In this document: positions 50,001 to 63,134 of the stretch, one piece after another
Position numbering within the stretch: position 1 is the stretch's first letter
Layout: every line of letters begins with the position of its first letter
Origin: Dipylidium caninum
Lineage: Eukaryota; Platyhelminthes; Cestoda; Cyclophyllidea; Dipylidiidae
Direction of reading: 5' to 3'
DNA length: 64,000 bases
NCBI GenBank assembly: GCA_017562135.1
Contig: QEYB01000850.1
Location: 124,001-188,000 of the forward strand
The notes under the pieces: model-generated
What the model was told of the DNA's origin: nothing
Seen by the model: the letters and a program-made list of their open reading frames with translations, nothing else
The model's database searches: none
Program-made: the position numbers and the translations under genes

Positions 50001-53000
50001 TCACGTTGAATGAAATGAAACTTTGAAGTGGATATGCACACTCTAGGCTAGGGAAGGGGTGGATACGAATGAATCCTCAGTAAAAGAAGATACTCACAGA
50101 ATCAGAGGTTTGAGATGATGAGATAGCGGAGTTTTACTATGGACTAGGGTGACTGAAAAGTTGCATTAATCCCATTTCCAAATAGACATTTAGGGGTTTG
50201 TGATTCACCTCGAGGGTGTTAAGCTAATGGTGCGATAACAGGTTATGATAACACTTTTTGTTCAAGTACAACACCAAGTAGAGCCATTTTCCCTTCCCTA
50301 GTTTAGTGGGACAGGAGTATTTCAGCGCTTGGACAGCCTTCCATTGTAGTGTATCATGCTTGTGACAAAGTAAAGGGTACGTCTAGTTCTTATTACCTTC
50401 TATCTCTTATTCTTAAACTTTTATTTCGAGCAAATCAGACAGGTTTTATTCCACTCCGTTTCCCACAATCCTACTTATTACTTAATCAGTAGCATTGTTT
50501 CTCAAGCTGAAATTACTGTTGTCTCGAAAGTGCCTTTGCAATTCTACCTCCTGAAATCAACTAATGTCGTGCTGTAACAATTAACTCGGCGAATCGGCAG
50601 AAACTTGCCCGCAGATTCCATAGCGTCTTTTCGGCTGAGAAACAGTTCATAAAGACTATCACTATTTACAACCCCTACCTTGGACAAGAAGCGGCGTAAT
50701 CTCAATGTTTGCCACCACTTTCCAAGTGCTGATTTGATGCACTTTGCAACCTCATAATTTAGCCTACACTGCCATGCATCCGAGAGCTCTTCTCACTGAC
50801 AAATTTCTGTCCTATGATCTTAGCTAGTTGTTCAATTCAGTAGTATCCTTCACCGTAGTCCAGGAGCGGCGAAGGAGACGCGTCCTTGGTGATGGGGAGA
50901 ATAACCCCCTTCATAGAATAGGTCGAGTGGCTAAATCGTAATTTGGCGTTTATAAACTGACTCGTGATCTAATGTATCAGTTAATGTTAAGGGTACGTAC
51001 GCGTTAATTGAAGTCCCAATGGTCTAATTCTCTTCTTCTAGCGCAAAGACAAACCTAACTGCAGCTACCCGTATTTGCTGTGTAATAAATTAATCCGAGC
51101 TACAGGCTAAAATGAGACTCGTGAAAAAGGAAACAGACTCGGTGATACCACCAGCTTTTTGAGTTTTCCACGAAGTCTTCAAAGTCAGTAACTCAAAACT
51201 CTGCAGTCTCTTGTTTTAACAATCTTTCCAACACAGAGAAAGAACATAGAGTCAACAACAGTCAATTTTTATCAACTGATTAAAGCAGACTAAGGAGGGG
51301 GGGGGGAGTTGTACACCCTTTTGTTTACCAAACACCATTTTTGTCTTCCATTGACGACAATTATTAATTATAGCCTTTCAGGACTGTGATGAAGATCCGA
51401 CTGAGAGATTACATAAGGGAGGGAACAAGGGCTAAGAAGGGATCGCGATTAATGGTTTTGCTTTGGGGGAAAGACGCGGAATATTCCTTTGTTTAGGCGG
51501 GCATAAATCGCCTACCCCCAACCCCCTAACTTGGCGACAGGTTGAGAAGACGCCAAAAAGCACATAATGACTCCAATTCCTAACCTCTTGGGTCTAAAAT
51601 ACGTGCCCCAGTAAGGTAGACCTTAGAAACACGAACAAAGTCTGTATGAGCTGAAGTAATGGGTAGTAGCCCAAGGAGATCGCGTATTCTTGTAAAATTT
51701 ATGGCTGCAGAAAGCCTGTAACTGCGCAATTCGTTGAAGTAATCACATCTGCAATCTATCACTTAATTCTCCCCCCGCCCCCCCTCCATCTCCCTGGGAC
51801 AAAGGTTTGACGGGAAATTTCACTTTCATGGATCATTTGGCGATATAAAAGAAGTCTGTTTGATAATGTTTCAAAAAACGCCACTTTCCAATGCAGCAGT
51901 GATCTAGCTGTCCTTCTTCGCGAAATTCTGATCTGACCTCACCGCAGTCTACACAGTCCGCCTTGGCATAGAGCATACTTTGCCACATGAAATGCGACTT
52001 TGATCACTTCGATACTCCAACACAAAGCATAAAAAATAGCCTTCTTATCATTATCGTTCGCTGTAGCGCCTAGCGCTTTTTTTTGAGTAAAGGAAACCTG
52101 ATGAATACCTTGTATGTCCGCCGGTAGGTGAGTAATGGAGGAGAGGAAGTGTTTCCGCAATTCAATACGTGGAAGTCATCTCCTCGGCCATGTGACATTT
52201 TTGTCATCTCCTCGATACAGACTTTGGCCAGTAGTTTTCACTCTCGTGCCACTCGAACAACGTCCTTCACCGACACGAGTCACCTCCGTGCCCACCTCAC
52301 CGTTCACATGTCGATCAACATCATCATCCCCTACACTAACGATTGACGAGAAAAGATGTGTCAGGGCGATAATCGTCTACTGGCTGAGGAGGGCCGTAAG
52401 TCCACAACACTTTGCTCGGTGAACACGCATGTGGACCGGCAGGAGGTCCAGTGAGGCCTGACGCGGCTGAGTGAGAACGGAGCAAGAAGAGGAGAATAGG
52501 GAGGGAAGGAAGGAGGGAGGAGGAGAGAGGGGGAGAGGAGGTCTTTCTCTCACTGACAACTTGTTCTGTCTGTTTTTCCTTCAACACGACACTTTCCTTC
52601 ATTCTATGGAATTTGCTGATTCATATCAAGCAGATATACATTTGAGCCTCCTCAGAGAATGCATTGTTCTGCAGTCTACGGCATAACACAAAGTGTAGTG
52701 ATTCTCTGTGTTCCTCGCACTCCTTCTCCGTCTCTGCCACCTTTTCTCTCCGTGGAGTACAGTGGAGCGGTGTCGTCAAAGTGGAGTGGGGCAGTGCAAT
52801 GACACCATCAGTCGGGTGTAGTGAGACAGGGATAAAACAAGCCAGCAGGGGGCATCTAGAAGCCGTGTGTTCGACACCACAAACACAAACATCAAGACGA
52901 GAATGAAAAAATTATAGGTTAGTGAGGTTAGAGAGGTGATGAAAATGAAGGCTGGCCGTTAGCGTGGTATAATTCGGGTTGCTTCAGTTGGCAAGTGAAC

Positions 53001-56000
53001 TGAGAGGAAGGATGTAACTTACATTCACTGCAGAGAACCTGTCAGACGACATTTTAAGCTATGCAAATTGGCAAGGTGTTGAACAGAGGGCTGTGCATTT
53101 CTTAGAGTAGCATTTCCGCGCTCTCAGTCTTGGACATCTTATTAATCTGCATTCAGTCGAGATGACTTCGAGTTACTCGTTCAGTTGTTGTAGACGACAA
53201 AAATAAATCTTGCACGGCTCACTCTTGGAATCACCGCAGCCCAGGTTTTTAATGCTCGGCCTGGGGATGCGCTGTCCGCACCGCATTTCCTGTCCACACT
53301 CTTTCTGAATCCCCAAATACCATAGTCTGAAGATTGGACAGGTGTGAATGTTGTGATGGTAAAGAACGAATGCTTGCATGATGCAAGTCACAGTCTGGCG
53401 AATCGCGCTGTCGGTATGGCACCTTGTCGATCTTTATGATCCTTCCAAATGTAAATATCTTTCATAAGTCTTGGAATTTTGAGCTGTCATCCACAAAGAA
53501 CACTTTTCCGTATCTTAACATTTTTGTACATCCCAGTTGACGGGGTGCCGTTAAAAAATTACTTACTATCGCCTCCGGATGAAGGGATGGACTTTGCTGG
53601 AAGGCATTTTGTCACTTGACTTTCAGACGTGATGCCACAAACGAGTCAAACGATCAAAGAGACTGTAAGACTAATCGCATTTGTTAGATCTTTAACGAGT
53701 GACTGTGGTAGTTAAAATGCCTTGTCTGGCAATGTTTCTCCAATGTGTTTTCTTGAAATGGGAGTGTTTTTGAAATGTCACGTATGTTTCCTCTGCTGGT
53801 TTACAACTACTCATTTTTTTTCGCCCAACACGAACTTAAAACCTTGGTAACATTCCCTAATTGATGTGGGAGCCACATTTAACTGCTTGTGAACACTTCA
53901 TTCACTCCTCTTCTCAGCGGATTAACTCGGCATGTGAATTTCTACTTTTCAAAATTTTCCTCCCGATTGTATGCGTAACCACTTCAAATCGAGTGAATAT
54001 CTCTCGACAAGTTTGTCGGCTCTTAAAATTGTGAGGAGGGTGAGGAATAAAAGTTAACTTGCCTTGAGTTGGAAAGCCTCGCATGTGACTTTGTCTTGTT
54101 ACAACCAGATTGTCGTGACACTGGGTGCCACCCCTGGTTAACCGCTTTTGAGTATGTAGTCAGTCTTCATATTTTTAACACTCCTGCCCTATTCTATGCC
54201 AACTCTCACCACATTTAACCATTCACATATGCCAATTTCTTTAACTTTTAGTGCCTGGAAGCGGTGGTTGGAGATGAGGACTTGGAACTAAAGGAAGATA
54301 TGAGTTGCTATGACGACTTGGATCTCCTAGGCCAACCGTTCAGCCGAGAGGAGGTGCGTATTTGCTTGTTCGACATACTTTTGCCTCTTCCCTTCCCTTT
54401 TTTTAAGGGGGGGGGGAAGTTTCTTAAACTCCTCTTACCAGTAATTGTCATTACCCCGAGTGAGAGCCATTGCTTCTACGTAGTCAAGTGGACACCCCAT
54501 ATGTATGAAGCAGCTTTGTCTTACATCTTCTCAGGATAAGGTCTTGTATATAAGTAGACTCGGGAGGCGTTTACTGACAGCCTTTCTTCAATTTCTCTTG
54601 AAAGTGTTCCATCTCTTCCGTACCATCTTTTGTGCGTTGCATGACAGTCTTTTTGTCAAAACGCCTTATCAATTCCTTTCTTCTGTTCCCCTTTCGCATT
54701 GCATTGTCACCTTTATGGCAAAAGTGATGACCCATGATTTCTCACTTCCTTCTACCGACATTTTCGTAGCCTGCCTCGTAACTTGTCCACAGTTTGAGAT
54801 AACCAGCTACCAGTTAAACCCGTCACTTGATGCTTCAAGTGTTACATTTGCAGTCCTCATCAGACTTGCAATATTTTGGCAAAATTCCCGAGGCCTCGCT
54901 TGAAACACAGCAGATTTCTCACCACTCCAACCCAACTTAATCATTGCCGGGATTTTGCCTACTCTCCATTCAGTATAAGTAGCATGAGTAAGCACTCAAA
55001 TCCTCAAAATTTATTCCATACGTCGAGCCTCCCTACTGGTTTTCTTAGTTTTCACTTGACGAGGACTTCCATTCTCGGGGACACAACTAAATAATTCGGC
55101 TGCAAGAGCCATTTGGGGAGTGGAGGTGCACTTCCTGCCTCATAATTGTCTGCCAGCACTTAGAGTGTGTGCCGGTACAACAACTTTCAAGTCGCTGTGC
55201 GATTAGCTTCCGACTCCACGATGTTTATTTTTGCCTTGCTTTGTGTCCTTTGTCCCGGATTTTAGTCGATTTTTGGAAGAGAGGAAGAAACTTCAGTTTT
55301 CAGAGTGCAATGAGGCTTTGGATGGAATCGAATCGAAACATATCACATGAGTTTGAAAGGGTTGATTGGGACATAATGCAATTCGGCTGTCTTTTCTCGA
55401 AATACTTTTTACACACATGTTTACTACATCATATTATGTCTGTACATAAAACTTCTCACGGAGTTTTAATTTTTCTTTTCTGACCGACCACCTCTTGGCC
55501 TTTCACGACCGTCCCCATTCCGTAATGGAAGTCGAGTCTCACGCGTTTTCTCTACCATCACTCGAGCATTTTTAACGTATTTTCTCCGCGTCCAATTTAT
55601 TGTAACTTCCCAATCAAATGTGTTATCTTTCACTTGCCTTTTTATGTCCACGTGCCTGTCTCCTTACCCTGTGGCAACATTCGTTCCCGTACGAGAGCCA
55701 TTCAGTCACCCTAAGCGTCATCGTTGTCATGTAGGCATCATGTGACATGTTCCCTACCGTCTTGTCGATAGGCCGGACCTAATTCCGTTGTTTCAAATGT
55801 GTGTTTCACTGTAAGAATCGAGTATGTTATCAGCTGTAACTCGATTATGAGGACAGACCGGCTAAACCGCTGTAGTAGCCATGTTATACAGTTTAATCCA
55901 ATTGCCTCTCACTACAAATGAGCACGGCTACGATGGCATGTTTTTTCTCAACAGTCTAAGTACGCGATAAACAGTTTCTCTCGTGCCTTTTTATGTAATT

Positions 56001-59000
56001 AAATGGAGGCAAGGCAATTTATCATGCCTAATTGTTCCACTCTCGCATTTAAAGCCAATTTTGTGGTGTTTGTAGTTCTTGTACTTATGAAACATGGAGG
56101 AAGTATGATCAAACCCTGTAGTTTTACTTTTTTTAACGGCTATAAATTGGCTGTTCACTCATTTAGCCTTAACAAAAAATTTAAAAAAAAATTTAAAAGA
56201 GAGGAGTAAGCTGGTTGCTTTAGTCGTTATAAGTAGTATTGCTAGAGCAAATTGAACGTAGGACAGTTATTTTTGAATGCGACATCATGGGGGGTCGCGA
56301 TTTGATGACCCACAACTGCATTTACTTTTTTGTGACAGGAGCCTAGACACTCTCCTGCAATTTTGCTGTTTTTCTCACCTTTTTGATATCGGAAGCCTGT
56401 CTTTTATCTCGAATCGACTCTGCGACAATCCGCTAGAATCGCGGCTAACAAAAGCCTTAGAGGAAGTCCTCGTGTTAGGGTACAACTGACGCAGGACCTT
56501 GTGGACATAAATCGCGCATCTCTCCATCACTTCTTCTTGACTTTATTCTTCTTAGGCGCTTTTGTCGTGGAGGTCTTCTTCGTTGCCTTGTCCTACAACA
56601 CTTTAAATCCATCATTCTCTCACAACTTATTTCAAACTGGGAGGATTCCGGAAACACTTGATCCTTCTCGTGTTACCGCTCCATCCCCGTCACCTCAAAC
56701 ACTGGCCTTGTTTCTCGATCTCAAATGAAATGCGAAAGATTTATTTGGGACACGTGATTATACGGTTATCGCCTCACTTTAAAATGTTGGTCGGAGCCTT
56801 TCACGCCCACTTAAATAATCGGTCAGATGAGCCGTTACATCTACGTGACACCGACGCTTAACAATGAAGCGATGTGTAGCATCGCTTCAAAATGTCGATG
56901 CGAGTCTTCCCTTTCTTCCACCTTTACTTTGTTTATGCTTAATATGATTCGATTAAAGTAGCCAAATATCTCCCTCACTCACGCCCATCTACCTCTTTCT
57001 TCTTCTACTTCTTATTTTGTTGAAAAAGTTTCCTCCTCAGATGGAAAAGAAGCCAGCGCTCAAATGGGTAATGGATGCGTTGCTGAGCTTTTAGCAGTTC
57101 TGTGTCTCTGTGAAACGCCTAATCGCTGTGGATTATTCCACACAATCCTTGTCTCCATATTCCCCTCCCCATCGACTTGGTCCAAATCCCTTTTTGAACG
57201 TTTACTTTATGTAAGTTTTTTTCTGTTTTTACTTTTCAACCTTACCACACAGGCATATTTTTTAGTGTTAATGAACTCACAACCCCTGGCTGCCCCCCGC
57301 CTCCCCTCGCCACCCCCCCCCCACCTATTCACCCACCCAATTCCATAACAGGCTGTTTTCCACACGGCCTCGGTGAAAGGTGATAGCTAAAAAAATAACT
57401 GTGATTCGTTTTAGCCTCTATGGAGTTCTTACTGTCTCTGTTTTGTTTAATTAAGCAATAATTTTTTGCTATTTCGATTTGTGCTTCTCTGCGTGATAGC
57501 TTTTGAGCTTTCTAACGAGAAATTTGTGGGTAATACGTCTAAAATCACGGCTCATAGTCCTTAACTGAAATTTGTCCAGAAATATTTTTCAAGACAAAAT
57601 ATTTTATCCAACAAATGCATGATAGTTATGAGTCACTCTTCAGCCTTTAGCCAAGCCCCTTATTGTCCATCCCATGGGGGTTTTTCTCCGTTCCCCTGTT
57701 TAAAAAGTACGAGTTTTTTTAACTTCCGTAATCGGTCTGACCCTCTTGTGATGTGAGTATCACCTTATGCTAGCTCTTAATATGCATTTTCGGCAAGAAA
57801 TGAATGAAATACTCGTGAATCGGCGCGTTATAGCCTCCTTTATCTCAAATTTTCGCTTCATTTGCCTCATATTCACCATAGCATCAGTGAATGAACTCCT
57901 AGTTCTTCGACCCACTCTGTGACCTAACTCGATAATTCCTACCCAGCTTTGCCTCCTGTCTTGTTATTCCCTCTCCAAAGACCTAACCAACGATGAATAA
58001 GAGAATGGGGAGATCTAGACAGGATCTAATTTCGTGCTGCTTCCTCACACACACACACACACACGCATACACAATCTTTTATTTGTGTTCAGATCCATTT
58101 CCCGTAAAACACAAGGGTAGTAAGTTACCTTTACTGGTCATCCTTTCTCCATTCCCTCCTTAGTGCCTGGTAGGCTGACGCCGTTCCCATCCCCAGCCCG
58201 ACTCCTCCCCTCTCCCCTCCTCTCGCAAACCCAACATTGTAGGATACACAACGATTGCCAATTTCCTTCTCCCTTTTCACCTTTTTCGATTGCCTCTGCA
58301 ACCGATATTTTTGCCTTTCCTGGCTATAACAATTCCTGTTTGCACTTTGTAGTTTACAGAAAACAATAACAATAAAAAAGCTGTTCTAACTTCAGTTGGA
58401 AGATAAACAAACACAGAGTTCCTACACTCTCAGTTTGTAGTGAAATTATACTTTTGGTTATATTAGCTATCTCAAACTGGTTTAGTGTTAGAGATAGGTG
58501 AGTTGTGAGAAATTATTTTCTAGTAGACGAATGAGCTGACATTGGCTTAGAAACAGCTCTGAAAACATGTTGTTGGCATCAAACCCTTAGACGTATTTAT
58601 GCTATCACCTTGGGACTCGCATTATAATTGTCCAACATCTCTCCTCGTCCTGAAACCTTTCACCTTCCCATTTTGGCAAAGAACCTTGTTATTATCTTGT
58701 CCGGCAGCTATTTAACAATCGGATAAATGTGGCAAATGCGTTATTTATCCTCAGAGAAGGGAGAAAATCTCCTTCTAACCACCTTGTCACAATAATTTGC
58801 CCTACTCCTAATCGAAATGCGCTTTGGGGATAAGCCTGTGGCAAGTAAATTAGAATGGCTCCTCAACAATTATAATTGTATTTTCCCCCTTTTTTTTAAA
58901 TTGTGAAGTCGCCCGTTCCAAGGCTTATCTTACAAACATTTATTCGAGGGAGGGCAAGAGGAAAAGTATCCTCCCACGGCGCTTTTGTTGCAAGTACTCA

Positions 59001-61478
59001 GGGCAAAAGTACATTGCACAGTGTCAAGATGCGGTCTGTTCGTGGAGGAGGAGAAGGAGGAGGATTAGAAGCGCTTTAGTGCTCCACTCATCTCCGCCGG
59101 AGTTTTAAGGCGTACAAGTCAGGTGTGGACGGGTAAAAGATGGTACTAAAAAAAGCGGCTTTCAGTATCCCCACTGATCGAGGCAGTGGGAGAGGACGAG
59201 TGTAACCGAGTCGAATGATCCAATCCTCTACAACTTATACCGGGAGCATGGTGTGTACACATCATCATCAGACATGAACTTGATACACGTCAAGTAGGCG
59301 AGTTGCGTGTCCACGGTTTTTTGGGAGGAATTTGACGGGATAGCTGCGCTTAGAAGCGTAGCCTATTTTGGGGATGGAGAGATGTGGCGGTAGGAAGTAC
59401 TCGCTATTTAGAAAACTGCTTGATAACCCAGGCATTTCAAGAAGATTCTATTTCAAATTAAGCCCCAGCTACCGAGGCTTTCGGATGTTGTGGAAACAAG
59501 TTCAAGCTTAACTAGACCGCCAGGCGATTTGGGATGGTTTCTATTCCTAATCGAATTCTCACCTCAGAAAACGTAGCTTTCTCTTCTCAGTTCACGTAGA
59601 CAGCAGAGTTGGAAGTATTCATCTTACCAACTCGATTTTTAACGTTTGTGCTGAACTTGTTGAGTATTTCTTAAACTTGTTCTATTTTTTTTTTAAATGG
59701 TAACATACTTACTTAGAGTCTACAACCTCTTTCCATAGCGATGCTCGGTGTGAGACAAAATCATGAAGATTGAATCCATGCATACCTTTCCTGTCGCCTA
59801 TCCTATTAACCTTCAAGACTGATCACAGTACACTCTGTAAATTTTACCTGAGTTTGACGTTTTTAACCGACAGACATGTAAACAGTTGTGTCGTTAGTTT
59901 TGCAATTCCAGCCCAATTTTTATGCAACTAGGGAAAAAGGAATGAAGAATGTCTTCCCTAAAATCACCCAAATTTATCCAACTAAGTACACATGTAGAAG
60001 TGATATCTGAGTAAAAAAAAGCCTCCCAATTTGTTTGTATCACTTTCCTCCTCCTCCTCCTCCTCTGCCTAACTAAATGCTATCCACTTCTAAAAATAGA
60101 ATTTGCCAAGCTTGGCCATCTTCTGCGATGTGGATTCCTCTCTCTCTACTTCTTACGATAGTACAGAAGGTTTTAAAGGATGAAATCACCCTTCGAATAT
60201 TTATATTCATTTCCACTTTGGTACATTTAAAGTGTCCACGTAGTACGTTGTACTCTTAAAGCTATCAATCACATTCCTGTGAAGATTATTAAAATAGCAA
60301 GTAATCAGACACTCATTTTTGACATTCGTGTTGATGACGCAAATCAAGGAGCTCTTATAGTGATAACCCCGTGGTAGAAATGTCTTGATATTTTATTTTT
60401 TTCCTCTTCTTCCGAGTAGGCATCACCTCTGCTCCCTAACTTCTCACTTTTGAGTTATGTCTTGAGGCTGTCGTCCCCATCAAAGTCATTGTTCTGGTTA
60501 TTTTGGTGTTAGGTGACTTCATATATTTATTTAAAGTGAAGGAGACAGGTCACTTTGAGCGGAACTTCATGCGACGGGGCGACGGTATACCAGAAGGGAG
60601 TGGAAGGCCTGTTTAATACTGTGTTTTGGGCTTTCTCCGACGAATACAATGGAGGGCTTTTTTTGTTGAAGGTGGAGATGAGAATTCGGAGAAACCGATG
60701 GCAATGAAGTGATTATTTAGTGTTAGATTGCTTGATTCAGTGATTCATAACTCGTTTGTTAAAGTGGCCTTCCCGTAGCCTTGATGCAACATTTTTTTTC
60801 TGTAAGATAAGTATGGAAGAATCGAATAATGTCCTCCCAACCGGAAATCGTGGTTCAAGGAGGAGGAGGAGATGATAACTTGTTTTCTTACCTTTCTTTC
60901 AATATTTTAGATGAAAAAACGAAATACCGATCGAGCTATCCTTCTCACGGAGCTCAACTCAGTGATTGCACGTCGGATGATAGAGACGAGAGAACTCGAA
61001 GAAAAGGCTCTTTCTCGAGGTAGAAAATCTTTTAATCTCAAGCAGTCATCATCATCATCGCCACCACCACCAACACCGACGCCGCTTTCCACCAATGCAA
61101 GAAATTCACATTCGACTGCTGTAGTAAGTTCAACTGTCAAGCTTTGACAAAATTGACTTGAGATCGTGTTTACCTCCACTCTTTTTTTGTCGCGATTTTT
61201 ACATGGAAAATTTGTGGCGAATGGGAAGTATCAAAATTGGATATTTGGACCCTGCAGTGCCTAGTGAACTTTCAAAATCCTCTTTGACTCGAATATGCAC
61301 GTGAGGACGGGAAGCGCATTTCCGCATATATGACAGCTGTAAGACACTTTTTCCTCTTTTTTTTCTCACAAATACGGTGAAGCAGAAGACAGTAAAGCCA
61401 ATCGAAATTTCACTTCTTAATGCAACTTTCCCTGATCAAAGGATGGATGACATGGAGGAACGGACTTGCCGTGTTTAG
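44071..61478 (+). CDS. VEZT: Vezatin-like adherens-junction membrane protein
   Basis: Eleven exons keep phase: 44071-44100, 44136-44300, 44333-44715, 44780-45028, 45079-45164, 45367-45598, 46861-47122, 54252-54357, 57041-57210, 60911-61123 and 61386-61478, giving 662 residues (human VEZT 779). Vezatin links the cadherin-catenin complex to myosin VIIA. The opening MDDDISYLPPNHPLRAYLRS mirrors the human start (acidic stretch, then NSPLYQYLQDL). A hydrophobic hairpin covers about residues 116-159, followed by FLRGLTVAEMGYVFATRG in place of the conserved ETEVISRGFTLV helix. Helical segments LHQIRTNLEL and ILQINSQQCMDEVERTLQ follow, then EEPIPLDSQQDPVEYE, matching human DPIPEEQELEAYVDD. Introns 1 and 2 are 35 and 32 nt; intron 7 is 7.1 kb and starts with a GC donor. 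The last three exons have weaker family support and rest mainly on open frame, phase and splice sites. Confidence 0.75.
46338..46362 (+). repeat. ATAGAC hexamer array, about four copies
   Basis: Four near-perfect tandem copies of ATAGAC lie in vezatin intron 6. It is a simple-sequence repeat with no visible function. Confidence 0.85.
46970..47840 (+). repeat. Outer inverted duplication, left arm (contains vezatin exon 7 end)
   Basis: This 871-bp segment is repeated in reverse orientation at 63135-64000. It starts inside vezatin exon 7 (at the residues CMDEVERTL) and covers the exon end, its GC donor and about 720 bp of intron. Homology stops at the string ACCGTAG. The true left limit may be further left, because the other arm runs off the window. 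By eye the part near 47700-47840 has only about two mismatches in 140 bp, while the exon part shows roughly one in ten. Confidence 0.9.
47952..48876 (+). repeat. Inner inverted repeat, left arm
   Basis: A 925-bp repeat whose reverse complement is at 52128-53031. Trimmed by three bases on the left and one on the right it runs from TGAATGTAAG to CCATTACTCA, so it can be read as TG...CA, the end rule of LTR elements. I saw no target-site duplication. Inside is a long pyrimidine tract (48465-48515). Both copies keep an ATG-started frame of 88-89 codons (here 48399-48668, starting MKESVVLKEKQTEQVV) and an antisense frame starting MEERKCFRNSIRGSHLLG, without similarity to known transposases. It is a member of an unnamed repeat family. 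Confidence 0.88.
48877..52127. other. Spacer between the inner inverted arms, no gene seen
   Basis: About 3.25 kb of AT-rich intronic sequence. No transposase, reverse transcriptase or other recognisable coding block was found on either strand. A G10 run occurs at 51297-51306. Confidence 0.4.
52128..53031 (-). repeat. Inner inverted repeat, right arm
   Basis: A 904-bp inverted partner of 47952-48876. It retains the same two overlapping open frames: 52336-52602 (-) and 52135-52422 (+). It differs from the left arm by scattered substitutions and small indels, so the copies are not brand new. Together the arms could fold into a large stem-loop with a 3.25-kb loop, or they are two independent insertions of one element in opposite orientation. 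Confidence 0.88.
54407..54416 (+). repeat. G10 run in vezatin intron 8
   Basis: An uninterrupted run of ten G after a pyrimidine-rich stretch. It is one of three similar G runs in the window (also 15723-15733 and 51297-51306). Confidence 0.9.
58046..58064 (+). repeat. CA dinucleotide microsatellite
   Basis: About nine to ten perfect CA units in vezatin intron 9. It is a simple repeat likely to be polymorphic. Confidence 0.9.
60045..60065 (+). repeat. CCT trinucleotide repeat
   Basis: Six to seven CCT units in vezatin intron 9, in non-coding sequence. Confidence 0.8.
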
Positions 61479-63134
61479 GGTAAAGGCTGCTACGTGTCCC
61501 AATTTGTTCCTCCTCTTTCGAAGTTGCCTGCCCCAACGACTTGTTCCAGCAAATATTTCTGTTAGACAAGGCGTCGTGGAAATGGCGTACTTGTTCTCTT
61601 TTGTTGTACCGAGTTGCCCGTAGATGGTCGACGGCGTAGAAACTGAGTCTTCTCTGGGAACGAGCGAATGCATATAACGGCGCCTTGAGTTCCCACTTTC
61701 CCACTTTGGTGGCCGCTTGTATTAATGATAATTTTATCCTATTCTTAAGTTTTACATGGGAATATTTTGGAGTTTCTATTGTTCTCTTCGTCATTTTCTA
61801 ATCTCGACGTCAAATAGTCCAGACTTTCTCTCCTATGTCGCCTCATCCGGGCTGCTGGACCGGTCCCTCTTTGAATACTGCGTGCCCATGTTGACCCAAA
61901 CTGTTTGGGGATAGAATGTTTTTTTCGAGAGCCGCATATTCTTCTACATAGACTATTTCTTCTGTATTAAAAGAAATAGAATGCGAGTAGGATCTAAGCA
62001 TTGGCACAAGTTCAACTGTTCTGACTGCCTCGATTCCCTAATGTGCGTTATCTTCTGCAGCAAACTTCTCTTATAACCACTCAAAATAACCTAAATATTT
62101 TCCCTTTTGGTCACTCTGATACTTAGGAATGCATAAAATTGTGGAAGTGAGCAGACTCCTGGCATTGCCATATTATGCTTAAATGAATAATGGTGATGCC
62201 TCTTTCTTCTCATTATTTTTTTTTCACTGTTCTCATCTACTTACCCTGCATATTTCCCAGCTTACACAAAAAGTGAGCGATCAGCGCAAATTTTGATCTA
62301 CATTCATTGAATTGCTCTTTGCTTTTTCCTTCCGTGGTAGTCTTATCTGTAAAACCCATTTTACTGTAATGACGATGCACGTAGCTCGTCTTTCTCCGGC
62401 ACTGTCCTACCTTCTGTCCTGATGCTGAAGTTTTGTCTTTGAAGACGTAACCGGGCATTTAGAATATGTCCAATTTAACATTTGAGTGGTGTTAGGCGAC
62501 TGGGTTGCCCCTTCTCCTGTATCCGAAGGTACAACATTGTAATGTCGAAGGACTTGAGTCCTTTTGTTTAAAGCATACCGAAGGCGTAGAGTGACCATTG
62601 CCCTTCCTACTCCACCATCTTTTTCGCCCAAATAAGCCATGCAGCTTAAATTTCCATGATGGTGTTATTATTTTAGGTCGCTTGATCAAAGGCCAGCGGT
62701 TACGATCGTCCACTTACTTTTGAGAGATGATCCTCATAATCCTCTTATCTCGTTGGCTAAACTAGAAAACTTATTTTTGACACAACTTGGAACGAGAAGC
62801 TGCCTGTTTTAATTTGAGGGGAGTTGAGTCACTTCTTTGTGACGCTTGTATTTTAAGACTCTAATCCAAGTAATTTACCAAGTTTACAGAATGTCTAGAG
62901 ACTATTATTAGTCGCAAAATGCAAATCATAAGGTAGCCTTTTGATGAGTTTTGCACGTGACAGACAAATCACATCGGATATGAAGAGTATTTTATCTGAG
63001 CCCACTGACAATGAGGTCAAGAGAGGATGGAACGGATGGTCGTTTCTGAGACCATTAGACGATTTTTTATGTTGTGCAAGCTCATTTTCAGAGGAGATCT
63101 TGTCAACTTCAGTCAAGTTGGCATGTCTTTTAGT
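61479..63134. other. Downstream of vezatin, no gene seen
   Basis: About 1.65 kb between the proposed vezatin stop and the right arm of the outer duplication. A 125-codon minus-strand open frame at 61417-61794 overlaps the vezatin terminal exon antisense and resembles no family I know. I do not call it. Confidence 0.35.

Larger units (their letters stand above)
47123..54251 (+). other. Vezatin intron 7 (7.1 kb, GC-AG) filled with inverted repeats
   Basis: The intron starts GCAAGT directly after GAG and ends CTTTTAG before TGCCTG. Using the nearby GTAAAC instead would put the next exon out of frame, with an early TGA, so a GC-AG intron is favoured. It holds the intronic part of the outer duplication (to 47840), both arms of a second inverted repeat (47952-48876 and 52128-53031) and about 3.2 kb of AT-rich spacer between those arms with no recognisable gene. 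Confidence 0.65.

Noticed and set aside
52128..52346. C2H2 zinc-finger-like string HLRAHLTVHM in the inner repeat
   Set aside because: The required cysteine pair is missing in both copies and in all frames examined; probably coincidental.
61417..61794. 125-codon minus-strand open frame near the vezatin 3' end
   Set aside because: Antisense to the proposed terminal vezatin exon, with unrecognisable composition and no conserved motif; treated as chance.
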